Assembly: GCA_944989445.1 (NCBI GenBank)
Contig: CALYLW010000038.1
Span: 62,001-126,000, forward strand
Length of the DNA stretch: 64,000 nucleotides
From: Ampullaceana balthica
Taxonomy: Eukaryota; Mollusca; Gastropoda; Lymnaeidae
Direction of reading: 5' to 3'
Under the pieces are notes generated by a model. The model did not search any database. It was not told the DNA's origin and saw nothing but the letters and a program-made list of their open reading frames with translations. A program made the position numbers and the translations under genes. Shown here one piece after another: positions 33,438 to 45,970 of the stretch (its first letter is position 1; each line of letters starts with the position of its first letter).

Positions 33438-33471
33438 TAGTCACGAAAGCTGGCACTGGAGACTTGTGTAA

Positions 33472-34800
<1,329 letters not shown>

Positions 34801-35327
34801 CAAAGACTTTAAACTGTTTTTTTTTAAACGATTTTTTTTAGTAAGATTATATTGAAGCACACCATTTTTATCTGTTCTTACAACTTTGCATTAATAATGA
34901 ATGAAGTATGATAGTGTCTCTGTACATAGATTACTTTGTGGTTAAAAATTCTAATGTTCAATTTAATGTTTCCAGTTGTTCTTTTAATTATTACACAAAT
35001 TTAATAATATAAATTAATAATTCATTTAAATGAGTATAAGGAAAAAAAGTTGTTTTTTCTATAACTCCATTAAATTAATGATAACTAGTCTTATAAATAG
35101 TATTTGTTGGATCAAAATCAGTGTTTTATTTTTAAAAACTTTGAATGCATGCTTATGTAAGTCTGTGGGCATAGATTTTAAAGTAAAGACAGAATATGTA
35201 TTATAATTTTTATTGATAGTATTATAGTATTTTATGTGATTATTTTGTTTAATTTTCATTTATCAAAGAAAAATACAAACAAGGTTTTTAAAAATGTATT
35301 TAAACATAAATGATTAATATTTTATAT
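34801..35327. other. 3' flank of the Smad gene
   Basis: AT-rich and presumably 3'UTR. There is no poly(A) tail relic directly after the stop and no obvious canonical AATAAA before the next element. No second gene. Confidence 0.4.
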
Positions 35328-35758
35328 ACCGTATATAATATATACTCGCATATAAGCCGACCCCCTAAAACTGCTTTAAAATGGCCAGTTTTTGCAAAAA
35401 CCAGCATATAAGCCGACCATACAATTGTATTATTTTACTAATTTTTTTGGTTCATAGAAATTTGTTACTGTAAAGATATAAAATGCTTACTTTTATGTTA
35501 CATACCAGTTTGTTTACCTTTTGGAATGACACAAAAACGTGTTCTGCTCTTTCCACATTGTTTGCTATAATAATATCTGAACCTCCGCTCATAAGTAGTT
35601 CACAACTGATGATTAACGAAGTATATATTTAGAAAAGATTATACATTTTAGTTTCTGTCCTAGTGTCCATTTTGTTTCATGCGCATGTAAGCCGACCCCC
35701 TGCTTTCAGAATTGTGTTTTATAGTTCTAAACAGGGCTTATATACGAGTATGTACGGT
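35328..35758. mobile_element. TIR element with ATATAAGCC-type ends
   Basis: The left region ACCGTATATAA...ATACTCGCATATAAGCCGACC mirrors the right region GGGCTTATATACGAGTATGT followed by ACGGT. Internal AGCATATAAGCCGACCATAC and CGCATGTAAGCCGACCCCCT are additional subterminal repeats. No ORF of note. Target duplication unclear, superfamily unassigned. Confidence 0.65.
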
Positions 35759-36519
35759 GCTTAAACAATGTTCATGAGTATCACCTAATAAAATCATGTG
35801 CATTTTATGATACAAGTCTTGTTCATAATTTTTTGGATTTTAAAAACTTACACTAAATAAATATTACGAATTATATAAAAATAGATTTTCATTTAAAAAA
35901 ACAAACTATTACAACTTACAAGTTTTTGGTACTTATTAATTAAAACTTTAAAAAAAAACTAAATAAGATATTATTGGCCCAGGAATACATAAATCTACCA
36001 CTAAACCGCCTACATTAATATATGTAACTTGTTATTCTTTTTCCCGGAAGCATAAGTATTGTTCCCAGGGATTACAATTTTTTGCATTTATTACAATTTT
36101 AGCAACATTAATAAAACTCATTATTTTTTTTTAAATCCATCTATTTAAAATAAATATTAGCATTTGTGTAATAAATAAAGCAAGTTGAGGTAAATTTATC
36201 ATGTAAATTTGTAATGTTTTTGAAAGCACAGCATTATTGGTCTATGGGATTAGGTTCACTTGTTCAGGGATGAAATATCTAACCCAAACCTCTTTAAATA
36301 TTTATGTTGAAATTGAACAGCTCTAAAATTTATGGTATTCACAATGGTGACCCAACTCTGCCATAGCGGGTCCCAAGCCCTGGTGAGAAAGGCCAAGGGC
36401 TAGCATCCATTCCCTGATAATTTTTTTAAAAAAACTTGCTACAAATACAAAGATTTTTTAAGGAAGCTCGGACCCTGGAAAGGATGTGTCTCCTAACAAG
36501 GAACTAATGAAGCTGGGTG
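35759..36519. other. Intergenic, nothing recognised
   Basis: AT-rich. AATAAA-type words occur but no coding frame. The sequence from about 36340 (GGTGACCCAACTCTGCCATA) may already belong to the LINE fragment that follows. Confidence 0.4.
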
Positions 36520-37395
36520 GCCAAAGCCAAGTGGAAACCATCCGTCGGACAACCATCCTCTCCACTAGGGCCACCATCAGTTTAGGAACATTGAACGTGG
36601 TGACCATTTTCGAAACTGTCAACTGTGGAAATGCAGAGATAGAAACTAGCCATCTTAGGAATAAGTATAAGTGAGTCTCGATGAGCAAGCTCGGGTCAGA
36701 TAAAGCTCAGCTCATGGGAACTGCTGCTATACTCGGCACAGGGGAACTGCTGCTATACTCGCGCAGGGGAACTGCTGCTATAATCGGGCCACGAAGATGA
36801 AAATGTAGCTCACAACCAAAGTGCATCAGCTGCCCAGACGCACTTATAGGGTGGGAAAGCTCACGGTAATCACAGCACGATTTTAGACCAAAACACGTAA
36901 ATTCAAATAGGAATATCTACAGATGTATGCTCGTACAAACTATTTAATTGTAAAAAGGAGGACTTCTACAATAGATTGCGAACCCTTGTGCATGAGTGTC
37001 CTTGGAGCAATGTAATTATTCTCATGGGCGACCTAAATGCGAAAACTAGGGGGAACAGTAATGGCTATGAAGAATGCATGTGAACACACTGCATAAGAGA
37101 GATGAATGAAAATATTGAAAGACTAGCAGATCTATGTGCTACAGATGGACTTATCATCGGATGAAGCCTCTTCGTGGATAAAAATATCCACAAGGCGATA
37201 ATGGATATCAAAAGATATGTCAACGTCCAACCGCATTAACCATATCTGTATTTGAAAAAAAAGTTGAAACTATCTAAGATTTGAGGGTCAAAAGAGGGGC
37301 AGATATAGCCTCAAACCATCATCTTCTGATTGCCAAACTAAGGCTCAAACTGAAAAAGAACCGGACAGGTGAAGGGAGAAAACTCCAACATTTTT
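36520..37395 (+). pseudogene. Non-LTR retrotransposon AP-endonuclease remnant (CFDP2-like)
   Basis: The frame 36486-36674 has ISLGTLNVVTIFET, matching the IGTWNVRT start of APE-type endonucleases. After stops and shifts come KKEDFYNRLRTLVHECPWSN, VIILMGDLNAKTRGNSNGYE, REMNENIERLADLCATDGLI, HKAIMDI and LKLKKNRTG. MGDLNAK is the conserved endonuclease motif. A GGGGAACTGCTGCTATA unit is repeated three times at 36717-36785, an expansion inside the remnant. Ends abruptly at the next repeat. Confidence 0.78.
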
Positions 37396-38442
37396 AAATC
37401 CCTTATATTAACTTCGCGGCCGTCTCTCTCTCTCTCTCTCTCTGTCTGTCTTGGGCTCGGCGGGCGGAAAAACAGAAGTCAAAAATGACCCATTTCCCAT
37501 GATCCGATCGAACTGAAATTTGGCACACGGACCTGTCTGACCTAACAATGCATCGTATCGAAATTTCAGATCGATCGAACGAACCGTAATTAAATTAATG
37601 CATTTTTAGTTTATCCTTATATGAGGTATGTAATTTAAATTCACTGTTTTGTTATTGTTTTTTTTTCCCACTTCCACGTGAGTTTGAGTTGACGCCGACC
37701 GTCGTGTTGACGCCGACCGTCGTGCCGACACCCCCTCACATCCCACCCCCATTTATTAAAGACAAGGGACATCACTCGGTGTCAGTCTGTAAATGTTTGA
37801 AAATAATCAATACTGTTAGTTATGTCTCATATATAAGGGATTTATAGTCAAAAACTTTGTTTTTACGGGTTTGTTTTATTAAATCCCTTATATTAACTTC
37901 ACCGCCGTCTCTGTCTCTCTGTCTCTCTCTCTCTCTCTCTGTCTGTCTGTCTTGGGCTCGGCGGGCGGAAAAACAGAAGTCAAAAATGACCCATTTCCCA
38001 TGATCCGATCGAACTGAAATTTGGCACACGGACCCGTCTAACCTAACAATGCATCGTATCAAAATTTCAGATCGATCGAACGTACCGTAATTAAATTAAT
38101 GCATTTTTAGTTTATCCTTATATGAGGTATGTAATTTAAATTCACGATTTGTTATTGTTTTTTTGCCACGTGAAAGTTTGAGCATTGAGGCGACCCAACG
38201 AAACGACGGTGCGCTTTTGTTTACATTTTACGTGTCACTCTGAGCTCGGTCAAGCGAATCGGTGACCAGACTTTTCCCCTCTCCCCCCTCCCACCCACCC
38301 CTCCCCCCCTAGGGTTATGAAGCAAACTTGTGTTAAGACAGATTCAGTCTGTAAATGTTTGAAAATAATCAATACTGTTAGTTATGTCTCATATATAAGG
38401 GATTTATAGTCAAAAACTTTGTTTTTACGGGTTTGTTTTATT
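37396..38442. repeat. Tandem pair of a Helitron-related repeat with (TC)n
   Basis: Copy 1 (37396-37880) and copy 2 (37881-38442) both start AAATCCCTTATATTAACTTC, contain a TCTC run, CTTGGGCTCGGCGGGCGGAA, ATGATCCGATCGAACTGAAA and TTATATGAGGTATG, and end ATAAGGGATTTATAGTCAAA...TTTTTACGGGTTTG. The outer words AAATCCCTTATAT and ATATAAGGGATTT are inverted. Copy 2 has extra sequence around 38160-38330. Relatives in reverse orientation lie at 16266-17560, and the end module is shared with the Helitrons. Confidence 0.8.
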
Positions 38443-39194
38443 AAACCAATCTCTTGAAAGACGAATCTAAACTAAATGAGTTTAAATTTACTATATCCAA
38501 CAAATGTAGAGACGTGGCAAACAACAACAGCTGGTTTAATTAGTTTATTTTTTAAAGCCACTGACGTTTATCAACTCATGTCTCCGAAAGATTCTCCAAA
38601 GCCGCTGGCCAAACGTCATCACCAACGAGGATCTCTGGCGGCACACACACCAAGAACCAGTTGAAGGATTAATCTGCCAGCGAAGATGGAGATGAATTGG
38701 CCACAGTCTCAGAAAGCCCGCCACATCCAGTACCAAGAGGCAAGTCCTCAACCCCAGGGCCAGAAACAAAGAGCTTGGCCCATGCCCCAGACAGAACAAC
38801 TGGTGATAATGATGAAGATAATAACAATGATGACCAAGCAATAGATAAAAAAAAAGTTGAAATGGTGTATGGCACGGGCAAAGGTAATTTAGCTCTGTCA
38901 ACAAGGTTCCAAAGAGTCTTCATTAAAAAAAAGATTAATAGGTTAATTTGCAGAGAATTACAAACACACAATTGTTTTTAAAGTTATCCTGGTAGCAGTA
39001 GAGATTACATAAATAAAACGTTAAATTATTATTTGAAAACTGACTACCCATTACTCTGAATAGTTCAGTCAGAGTTGAACGTTACATTTTTACTGGATAC
39101 ATTTCCCCTAATATCTATTCTAAGTCTATGCTGTAGGAGTCGGAGAGGAAACTCGTCCACCCCCACTCCACTTGTTGAAAGTTAATAATTTATA
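38443..39194. other. Intergenic; mixed-composition stretch without recognised gene
   Basis: A less AT-rich interval, 38560-38880, has overlapping frames on both strands (for example EDNNNDDQAIDKKK in +). None resembles a known family, so it may be a decayed coding or transposon fragment. Confidence 0.35.
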
Positions 39195-40986
39195 CTAGAT
39201 AAGACCCTAGGCGTAGCATACGCCGCATAATTGCTCATAGATAGTGCAAAGAAAAGGGGAGGGGGGAGAACGGACACAAACTACAGAACGAAGAAATCAG
39301 ACTAACGCGAGTGAACGTCGGGGGGAACGCCGAAGCATTGTTGGCCTCGAGACATGCGCACTGCGGCTAACTACCTGCCCCCCCCCCTTACACTACCCTA
39401 GCTTGCCAACCATAAACTGTGATTGGCCGACCCTAGCGGGGGTCATTCGTCATGCTTATTTGCACTCGTCTTGTGCTTGTTCTGATGAGTTATATATCTA
39501 TACTATAAACAAAGCCCATCTAAGGACGGTAATAAGTGTAGGGTGACGTGTGAAGTTCATGGTAGGACATCACAACATCCACATCAACTGACTGACTCCA
39601 AAATGAAAATGAAACGTCGCCAGTCGTCGTTTCAACCAGAGGCTTTGTGCAGAGACCCTGCCTCCTCCCCCCCCCAACCAATCCGGTTTGTCGAGAGACC
39701 CGCCGTCTCGACCGGCCATACATGTGTATCACGCCAATTAAACAACCCATAAAAACAAAGTTTTTGACTATAAATCCCTTATTTATGAGACATAACTAAA
39801 AGTATTGATTATGTGCAATATAATCCGCACCGCGCGACAAACATTTACAGACTGAACATGACTGAACTCACCTTGCTGTAAAACACGGGTATGTGGTCAT
39901 CGATGGCTGGAGTGAACTCCACTTACACGTGGATCTCAACAATAGCTGACGGCTACATAGAGATACATAGAGATAAACTAAAAATGCATTAATTATGTAA
40001 ATGAGATTTAATTTTTCTCCGCTAGTGATTTGCTGTAGGAGTCTGCGGGAGTTTGAGGGACCAATCGGTATCGAGGACCGGACAGAACGGACAGAAAATT
40101 GCCTTTGATTATTATAGATAGATTATTATTATAGATTATAGAAGATAGATAGAAGATATATAATTCATCAAAGCGAGTATGTGCAAACAAGCGTAACAAA
40201 TTACCCTCGCTGGGGTCAACTAATCACAGTTGACGGTTGGCAAGCGAAGGTAGTGGTGGGGTGGGGCATGTCATGAGATTTGAGACCAGCAATGCTTTTT
40301 GCATTTACTTTCGTTGTTCCTTCACAGAGTACATGTATTTCGTTGTTTATTGGTTATTACATGCGCTTGACATAAGGAAGGTCTTAGTTTCAAGCCCCAG
40401 CGGCAACAGTTTTTTAAAATAATTTTTTTTAAAATGTTTATGTTTATGCCCGTCCTTTTCCCCTTTTCTTAGCGAACATAAAACACCGCTTCACATGTAT
40501 TTCACAGAAAAAAAGTTTCGCTCAATGTCATACCAATTCCTTCATCAGGTAACTGTCTGTTTCTATAGGTCGCACATTTCTGGGAAAAGATTATAGACGA
40601 AGTTGTTGCTCTCCAACATGGCAACATGGCTGTAATCAAGGAGGCTAATCAAACCTCCTTGGCTGTAATATTTGTTTCTCAACATTGGGATAACTTCGGC
40701 GACGAGCTCTCCGTTGTTCTGAGTGACGGAAACGTAGTCATACACTCTCAACAATACGCTTAGTACATGAATACTTCAGTAGTATATGGTGGCAAGGTAG
40801 AAATTGTCGCGATGTCCGAAATACTTCCAAAAAATGCTTCGGAGCCCCCCCCCCAACGTTCACTCGCGTTGTTCCTATTTGTGCATGCTACTGTTTGTGA
40901 CCGCCCCCCCCCACACACACACCTATTCCTTTGCACAATCTATGAGTAAGTCTGCGGCGTATGCTACGCCACAGGGTCATATCTAG
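39195..40986. mobile_element. Two inverted arms of one Helitron-like repeat flanking another Helitron
   Basis: The left arm begins CTAGATAAGACCCTAGGCGT and the right arm ends ACGCCACAGGGTCATATCTAG; both carry the hairpin GGCGTA-N3-TACGCC next to CTAG. Further inside, TAGCTTGCCAACCATAAACT with GTGATTGGCCGACCCTAGCG (39399-39438) mirrors the right-arm sequence at 40205-40250. The right arm has about 500 bp of extra sequence. The two arms are head-to-head copies, so the structure is a large fold-back. The centre is the Helitron 39503-40118. Confidence 0.65.
39503..40118 (-). mobile_element. Non-autonomous Helitron, copy 3
   Basis: On the minus strand it starts TCTATAATAATCAAAGGC after an A. It contains AATTTTCTGTCC, GAGGACCGG, TCCTACAGCAAATCAC and the TTTTTGACTATAAATC module (complemented), and ends with the decayed hairpin ACCGTCCTTAGATGGGCTTT, GTTTATAG. 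It parallels copy 1 but carries extra internal DNA. Confidence 0.65.
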
Positions 40987-41537
40987 TATAGAAGATTATT
41001 ACTATAAACAGCACCCCAACCCCTTTAAACCCTCCTGTCACCCTCAAATCTTCATACTTTACACTAATTTTTACTACTTTGTAAAAAAATAAATAAATAA
41101 ATAATAATAATAAATTTTAAAAAACCTATACCATAGGTTAACTCAAATAAAGTAAGCTTGATGTTAAAAATTTACCTACAAGTTAAAAGCTAGTCTATAA
41201 ATATGTAGGTATATGTTGGGAGTTTTGTTTTATTAAAGGCGTTAATATTAATATGCTGATTACAAATCTTAGATCCTTAAATTACATATAACATTGCTAG
41301 CGTAAAAAATCTGGACATAATTTTGTAATGCAGAAATATAGCTTCCAACTCTATGGCAAGTAAGTCCGAATGCCGAATGAACTGGAGTTAAACTGAACAT
41401 TTTTCAAATAGCTTAGAGGCATTAAAGGTTAATACTTTATTTAATTTTTCCCTGTACCGGTAATTGATCAGCATAAAATAGTAAACTATCAATATACATA
41501 ATTTGCAATTTCTGTCACGTCTGTCTGTCCGTGACGC
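40987..41537. other. Intergenic, nothing recognised
   Basis: AT-rich, with an AAATAAATAATAATAATAAA run near 41090. No gene. Confidence 0.4.
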
Positions 41538-41590
41538 CACTAATTTTAGAAAGCAGCGCACCAAATTACTGCACCAAAAAAGAACTCTTT
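41538..41590 (-). repeat. Helitron-related segment, inverted partner at 46983-47032
   Basis: AGCAGCGCACCAAATTACTG followed by CACCAAAAAAGAACTCTTT is the reverse complement, with few changes, of 46983-47032. The core (GAGTTATTTTTGGTGCAGTA) also occurs in the Helitron at 5661-5680. These are Helitron internal or terminal pieces. Confidence 0.6.
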
Positions 41591-41796
41591 TACTTTTGGA
41601 ACGGCCGCATACAATTGTTGTTCAATAGGGAAATAAATGAATAAAAATAAATACAAGTTCTGTATTACATTACTTGGTAATTTTATTTCAGCGCAATTTA
41701 TTTTTGTATAGCAAAAAAAAATAAGTAACTTTACTTACTTTTACTAATTTAAACTTAAACACATTCATTAATCATTAAGTAATAAAATAGGCCGAT

Positions 41797-42355
41797 GGTA
41801 GACACCGTGTAACGCGCGGTGTCCACTCAGTTGGGTGGATGACACGCAATACACAGTCTGTTTATTTTGGTATACCCAGTCCACCTTAATAGCTTAAAGA
41901 TTTATGATTTTAAAATTAATTTGGTAAAAGCAAAGAGAACGGTGCGCTCGATAAATCATATTTTTGGTTGCTATATTATATTTGTTGTTTTTTCTATTTT
42001 ATTTAATTTAAAAAATAGACAACTAAACCTAACCCAGACCCTAAAACTGAAACTACAACCTTAAAAAAAAAGACTCAAACGAAACTCTTTTTCTATTTTA
42101 ATTTAAAAAATAGACAACTAAACCTAACCCAGACCCTAAAACTACAAACTTTAAAAAAAAAGACTCAAACGAAACTCGAACCTCCACCTGACACCCAGAG
42201 TTCAAGAATCTAATGTCCTAACCGTGAGACCACAGAAGCTCATGTACCGTTTGAAATTTTAAAAATCTTATAAAGTAGTAAGAGCAAAATGTGACGTCAC
42301 GTTTACGCGACACCCAAGCTTTACAGTGGATGCCGCGTATTGCGCGGTGTCTACC
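41797..42355. mobile_element. Hairpin-ended element with internal duplication and tRNA-like segment
   Basis: GGTAGACACCGTGTAACGCG (41797) mirrors GCGTATTGCGCGGTGTCTAC (to 42355), and each end is also a small hairpin (GACACCG/CGGTGTC). Inside, a block around 41985-42062 (AAAAATAGACAACTAAACCT, AACCCAGACCCTAAAACT) is repeated at about 42085-42150. A minus-strand tRNA-like piece (TGGTCTCACGGTTAGGAC ... GGAGGTTCGAG) lies at 42178-42240. Confidence 0.6.
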
Positions 42356-44020
42356 CACTTCGAATAAAATAAGTATTTAAATTTAATGGTTAAATAGTTA
42401 AATACTAGTTTTCCATGTGTTTTGATGAGTTTAAATTACTTTAAAGAGGGGGTTTTAACTATAAAAACTGGTTTTAAAGTCAGACTTCTACGAAAATCGT
42501 TTTTTGTTGATATTTTTAACCACATTTGGCCAGATATTTTCACGGCCTCAGATCAAACTAAATTTTCATGTTAGCAGTAAGCTAATTACTAATCAGATTC
42601 AGAGGCGTCACCTAACGGGAACGTCATTTACGATAGAGTAGAGTATTCCCGAGTCCCCCTCCCCATTAATTAGATAAAATTAGTACTTGGGAAATAAGCC
42701 TGTTCAAGGTAAGCTTTAAAAAAATATTTGATAATAATAGATATAGGTACTTGGATAAATCATTTTTCACTTAGTGAAAAATCTTTGAGGAGTTATATGC
42801 CCCTTGTTCAACTTTTTGTCCACTTTAAAATGTAAACAATGCGTATGTGTGTCAGAATAATTGCATTTTTCTGTGTAATTTCTTGATTAAAATGGATGTG
42901 GGATATATCATTTTAAAGATAATTGGATGCTGATTATTACTAACTATGTTCTCCATTTTTTTGGTGCTGAATTTTGTTAGTAAAATGTAATTAGATGAGT
43001 TACAGTATAATAACTATATAAAATAATATAAATATCTCTTTCGCTCGCCACCACTCGCGATTTTAATGATAACCACTGTAATCAGCATCCAAATATCTAT
43101 AAGAATTGACAAAGTCCCATCCCCCCACCCCACGCCCAAAATGGTTTTTTTTATTTTTCAAAAAATTCACCACATGGATTTTTCCTATTTTTCAAGATGG
43201 CCGAAACTTCCTTCTATGTACCTCAGCCAATTATCTTCAAATTTTATCTAATCTAAGGGCTAAACAATATTAATAACACTATTTTAAGTTACTTAAGGTA
43301 TAAAAGACTAACTAACAAGCAATATAAATAGATATTTCATTTGCATTTGTAAATCTGACTTTGTTTTCTGAGATATAAAAAAAATGTAAGTTTTTGGGGA
43401 TACTTGACTACATCAACTAGTTTTAAATAAGTATTATTGTCAATTATTGTTCTCCTTTTCAACACGAACAGTTTGATATGCTTGACTTCATAGTTTGGAT
43501 AATTATTTTTAAGTTGCGCTAAATTTAAAATATGACATATGCAAATTTGACGGCCATTTTGAATATTAATGAGCCAATATTGCGTACATCAGAATTAATT
43601 TTAGGACGCTTGTTTGGGAAATGATATGACGAATGCGGAAATATATGGTTTGTTATGGTTATCTTCAGTCATTTCCGAAATAACTTTAATTAACTGCCAT
43701 TTTAAACAGCTGTCTCAGTCTCACTGCCCAATTTTCACTTTAGTCACTTTTATATTTTCTTATATGTTTCAATTAGCAGAGTTATCCCAAAATAATTCAC
43801 TAAAAAAATCATAACTTTCTTTAGAAACAACCTAAAACGATAAATTTGGTATCAATAAATTGTATTTTTCAAGCCCTTTCTAACCAACTAGATCTTAAAG
43901 CTATAGCTTCATTTTGAAAATTTTGTCCAAGTACCTAATACATAGATATATATCTTTTGTAATGTATTTCTTGTAAATGTTTATTGACAATGTTAATGGT
44001 TGTAAAATAATGACACGTAA
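42356..44020. other. Intergenic AT-rich with a diverged duplication
   Basis: ATAAGCCTGTTCAAGGTAAG at 42697 recurs at about 44105. The text at 43945-44015 (CTTTTGTAATGTATTTCTTG, TTAATGGTTGTAAAATAATG) recurs at 44157-44220, so a segment was duplicated around the partial TIR element at 44021. No coding frame with family resemblance. Confidence 0.4.
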
Positions 44021-44105
44021 GGGGGGGGGTCTGTACATAGATGACGTCAAGTACCTGGGGGACGGGGTTCACACATTTGTGACTAAAATGGGGGGGGTGG
44101 GTGTT
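44021..44105 (+). mobile_element. Truncated CRE-rich TIR element (left end only)
   Basis: A G-run, then GTACATAGATGACGTCAAGT, ACCTGGGGGACGGGGTTCAC and ACATTTGTGAC match the left end of the CRE-rich family. The element stops at about 44105, where a duplicated flank begins. Confidence 0.6.
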
Positions 44106-44221
44106 TAAGCCTGTTCAGGGTAAGTTTTTAAAAATGTTTGATGATGACAAACGTATATCTTTTGTGATGTATTTCTTCTAAGTGTTTGACAATTTTAATG
44201 GTTGTTAAATAATGAAACTTA

Positions 44222-44893
44222 GGGGCCGAACATAAATGACGTCAATGAAGTACCTAGGGGGAGGGGGTTTACACATTTGTGACGACGGGGGAGGTGTTTA
44301 AGAACAGTGACGTCCAGGGCCGGCCTTAACAATTGCTGGGCTCTTGGCAGGCTTAGTATGCGAAACGGATTGCGCGGTGCCCAGTCTGGGTAGGGTTAAG
44401 GAATTAATAAGAATAATAAGAGAAAATTAAGATAGGTGAGGCCTATGAAAGTGTGGGGCCCATTGCGGCCGCATAGGTTTGCAGTGGACTAAGACCGGCC
44501 CTGGTGACGTCACATATTACCCCTCAACTTTAAATAAAAGTTGCACTTGAATATTTGATTGCTTACAATTCATCTGATGACTTTTTATATGGCCTCACGC
44601 GTTTTGCCTCGGACGTTCGCGGGGACAGGAGTATCAGTTTCGACACTTTAATCAAAGTCCGACGAGGTGGCCTTACGCGTGTTACGACATAAGAGTGCAG
44701 CCTTACTTTAATGGCAATAACGTGAGTTGAAACATGCTCAGGAAATTCGACTTTTAGGGGGGGCGGGCGGGGCAAAGCTTTATAACGTCAAATTTGACGG
44801 GGGGGGTGGGGGTAACTTTTTATTACGATGTGTGATGAGGAGGGGACGGTGGGAAATCAGCTTAAATTGCCTGACGTCTTTAGGGACGGCCCC
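44222..44893 (+). mobile_element. CRE-rich TIR element, copy J, with nested hAT
   Basis: The left end GGGGCCGAACATAAATGACG and right end GACGTCTTTAGGGACGGCCC enclose a diverged interior (AAATAAAAGTTGCACTTGAA, GCCTTACGCGTGTTACGACA). Flanks are TTA and TTTA. A hAT miniature element at 44315-44503 landed exactly on a GTGACGTC word. Confidence 0.8.
44315..44503. mobile_element. 189-bp hAT miniature element
   Basis: Ends are CAGGGCCGGCCTTAACAATT and GACTAAGACCGGCCCTG, with an exact 8-bp duplication GTGACGTC (44307-44314 and 44504-44511). The duplicated site is itself part of a CRE palindrome of the host element, so integration created two half-duplicated CRE-like sites. Confidence 0.93.
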
Positions 44894-44929
44894 TTTATGG
44901 TCATTGAAATTTGATTTTCTCCCCGCTTT

Positions 44930-45589
44930 CTTCCCAATTTTTTTTTAATAAACGAAGGTTGCTTGAAGACTAGACTGGGGTTGGGGAGAGAGAGGGAAGC
45001 GAAAACGTTCATCGCTGACACTCACGAGCAAAATATTTGCCATGAACCAGTGCAGTGGCCCCCAATCTTTTTATCGCCACGGACCCCTTTTTGACAATCT
45101 GCATGTTTAAATTGTAAATACAAAATGACTAAATGAAAAAAAAACGTCTAAAATATAAACCAATATTAAAATACAGTTATGCAAAAAAAAAGAATATAAA
45201 GTAATTTAACATTGCAACCCGGCTCACCGACAAAACGGCCCTGGTCAAAGCGGCTCCGACACAACGGCCCTGGACTAATAGATGGACTAATAACCGCCCC
45301 GGGCGGCAAAAGTTCTAGCTACGCAACTGCCTTGACAGGAATCTTTTTCTTTAGCGTTTGCGCCGTGTAGCCTACCCGTTAAGATGTGGCTGAAATGTTT
45401 ATACCAACGGTGGGATGCGGCTCTTAGGTGTTCACATTGCAGCTCACGAACAATTTATCAAAAGAAAACGTTTGGTTTGAAATATATGCTGTTTTATATC
45501 CGTTTAACTTGAAAACACTTTGAAAAACTGTAAGGAGGTAAAGAGAGCATAAAATAAAGAAGAGAAGATTTAGAAAAAATTGATGTAAA
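44930..45589. other. Intergenic with hAT-like end fragments
   Basis: CAGTGGCCCCCAATCTTTTT at 45052 looks like a hAT terminus without a detectable partner. CGGCTCACCGACAAAACGGC at 45220 and GGATGCGGCTCTTAGG at 45413 are other unassigned transposon-like patches; the last matches the fragment at 32000. No gene. Confidence 0.4.
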
Positions 45590-45970
45590 AAATTCCAGGG
45601 GCGCTATTTGATATTTTTTTATGGAACAGGGTGGTTTACCTAAAAAGTTTTAAAAGTCGTATTTCCTATTTGAAAATGAGCCTGTTTCAAATTTTTTAAA
45701 AATTGCGGGCATTTAAGTATGCATTTAGTGAATGAGCATGTTTCAAAACAATTTCTCGTCATTTTAGTGTATGGATTCACTCTAATATCATACGTGAAAA
45801 CAAAAATAAAAAAGGAGGCACAGGAAAGCTGAAACATTTAGTTTAATTGTTGAGCATTTAGATGTGATGTCAAAGTTCTTATAAACCACCCCCCTCGTCA
45901 CACATCGAAACAAATATGTGACTCCTCTCCCCTCACCCTAGATGCGTGATGTCATTTGTGGACGGCCACT
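45590..45970 (-). mobile_element. CRE-rich TIR element, copy K, heavily decayed, reverse orientation
   Basis: The interior CGTATTTCCTATTTGAAAAT and AATATCATACGTGAAAAC and the end TGCGTGATGTCATTTGTGGA followed by CGGCCA align to the reverse-oriented copies D and H. No perfect TGACGTCA remains; the terminal site has become TGATGTCA. Confidence 0.6.

Noticed and set aside
38476..38981. Possible gene in overlapping frames on both strands
   Set aside because: Comparable open length on opposite strands, no recognisable domain and no splice architecture.
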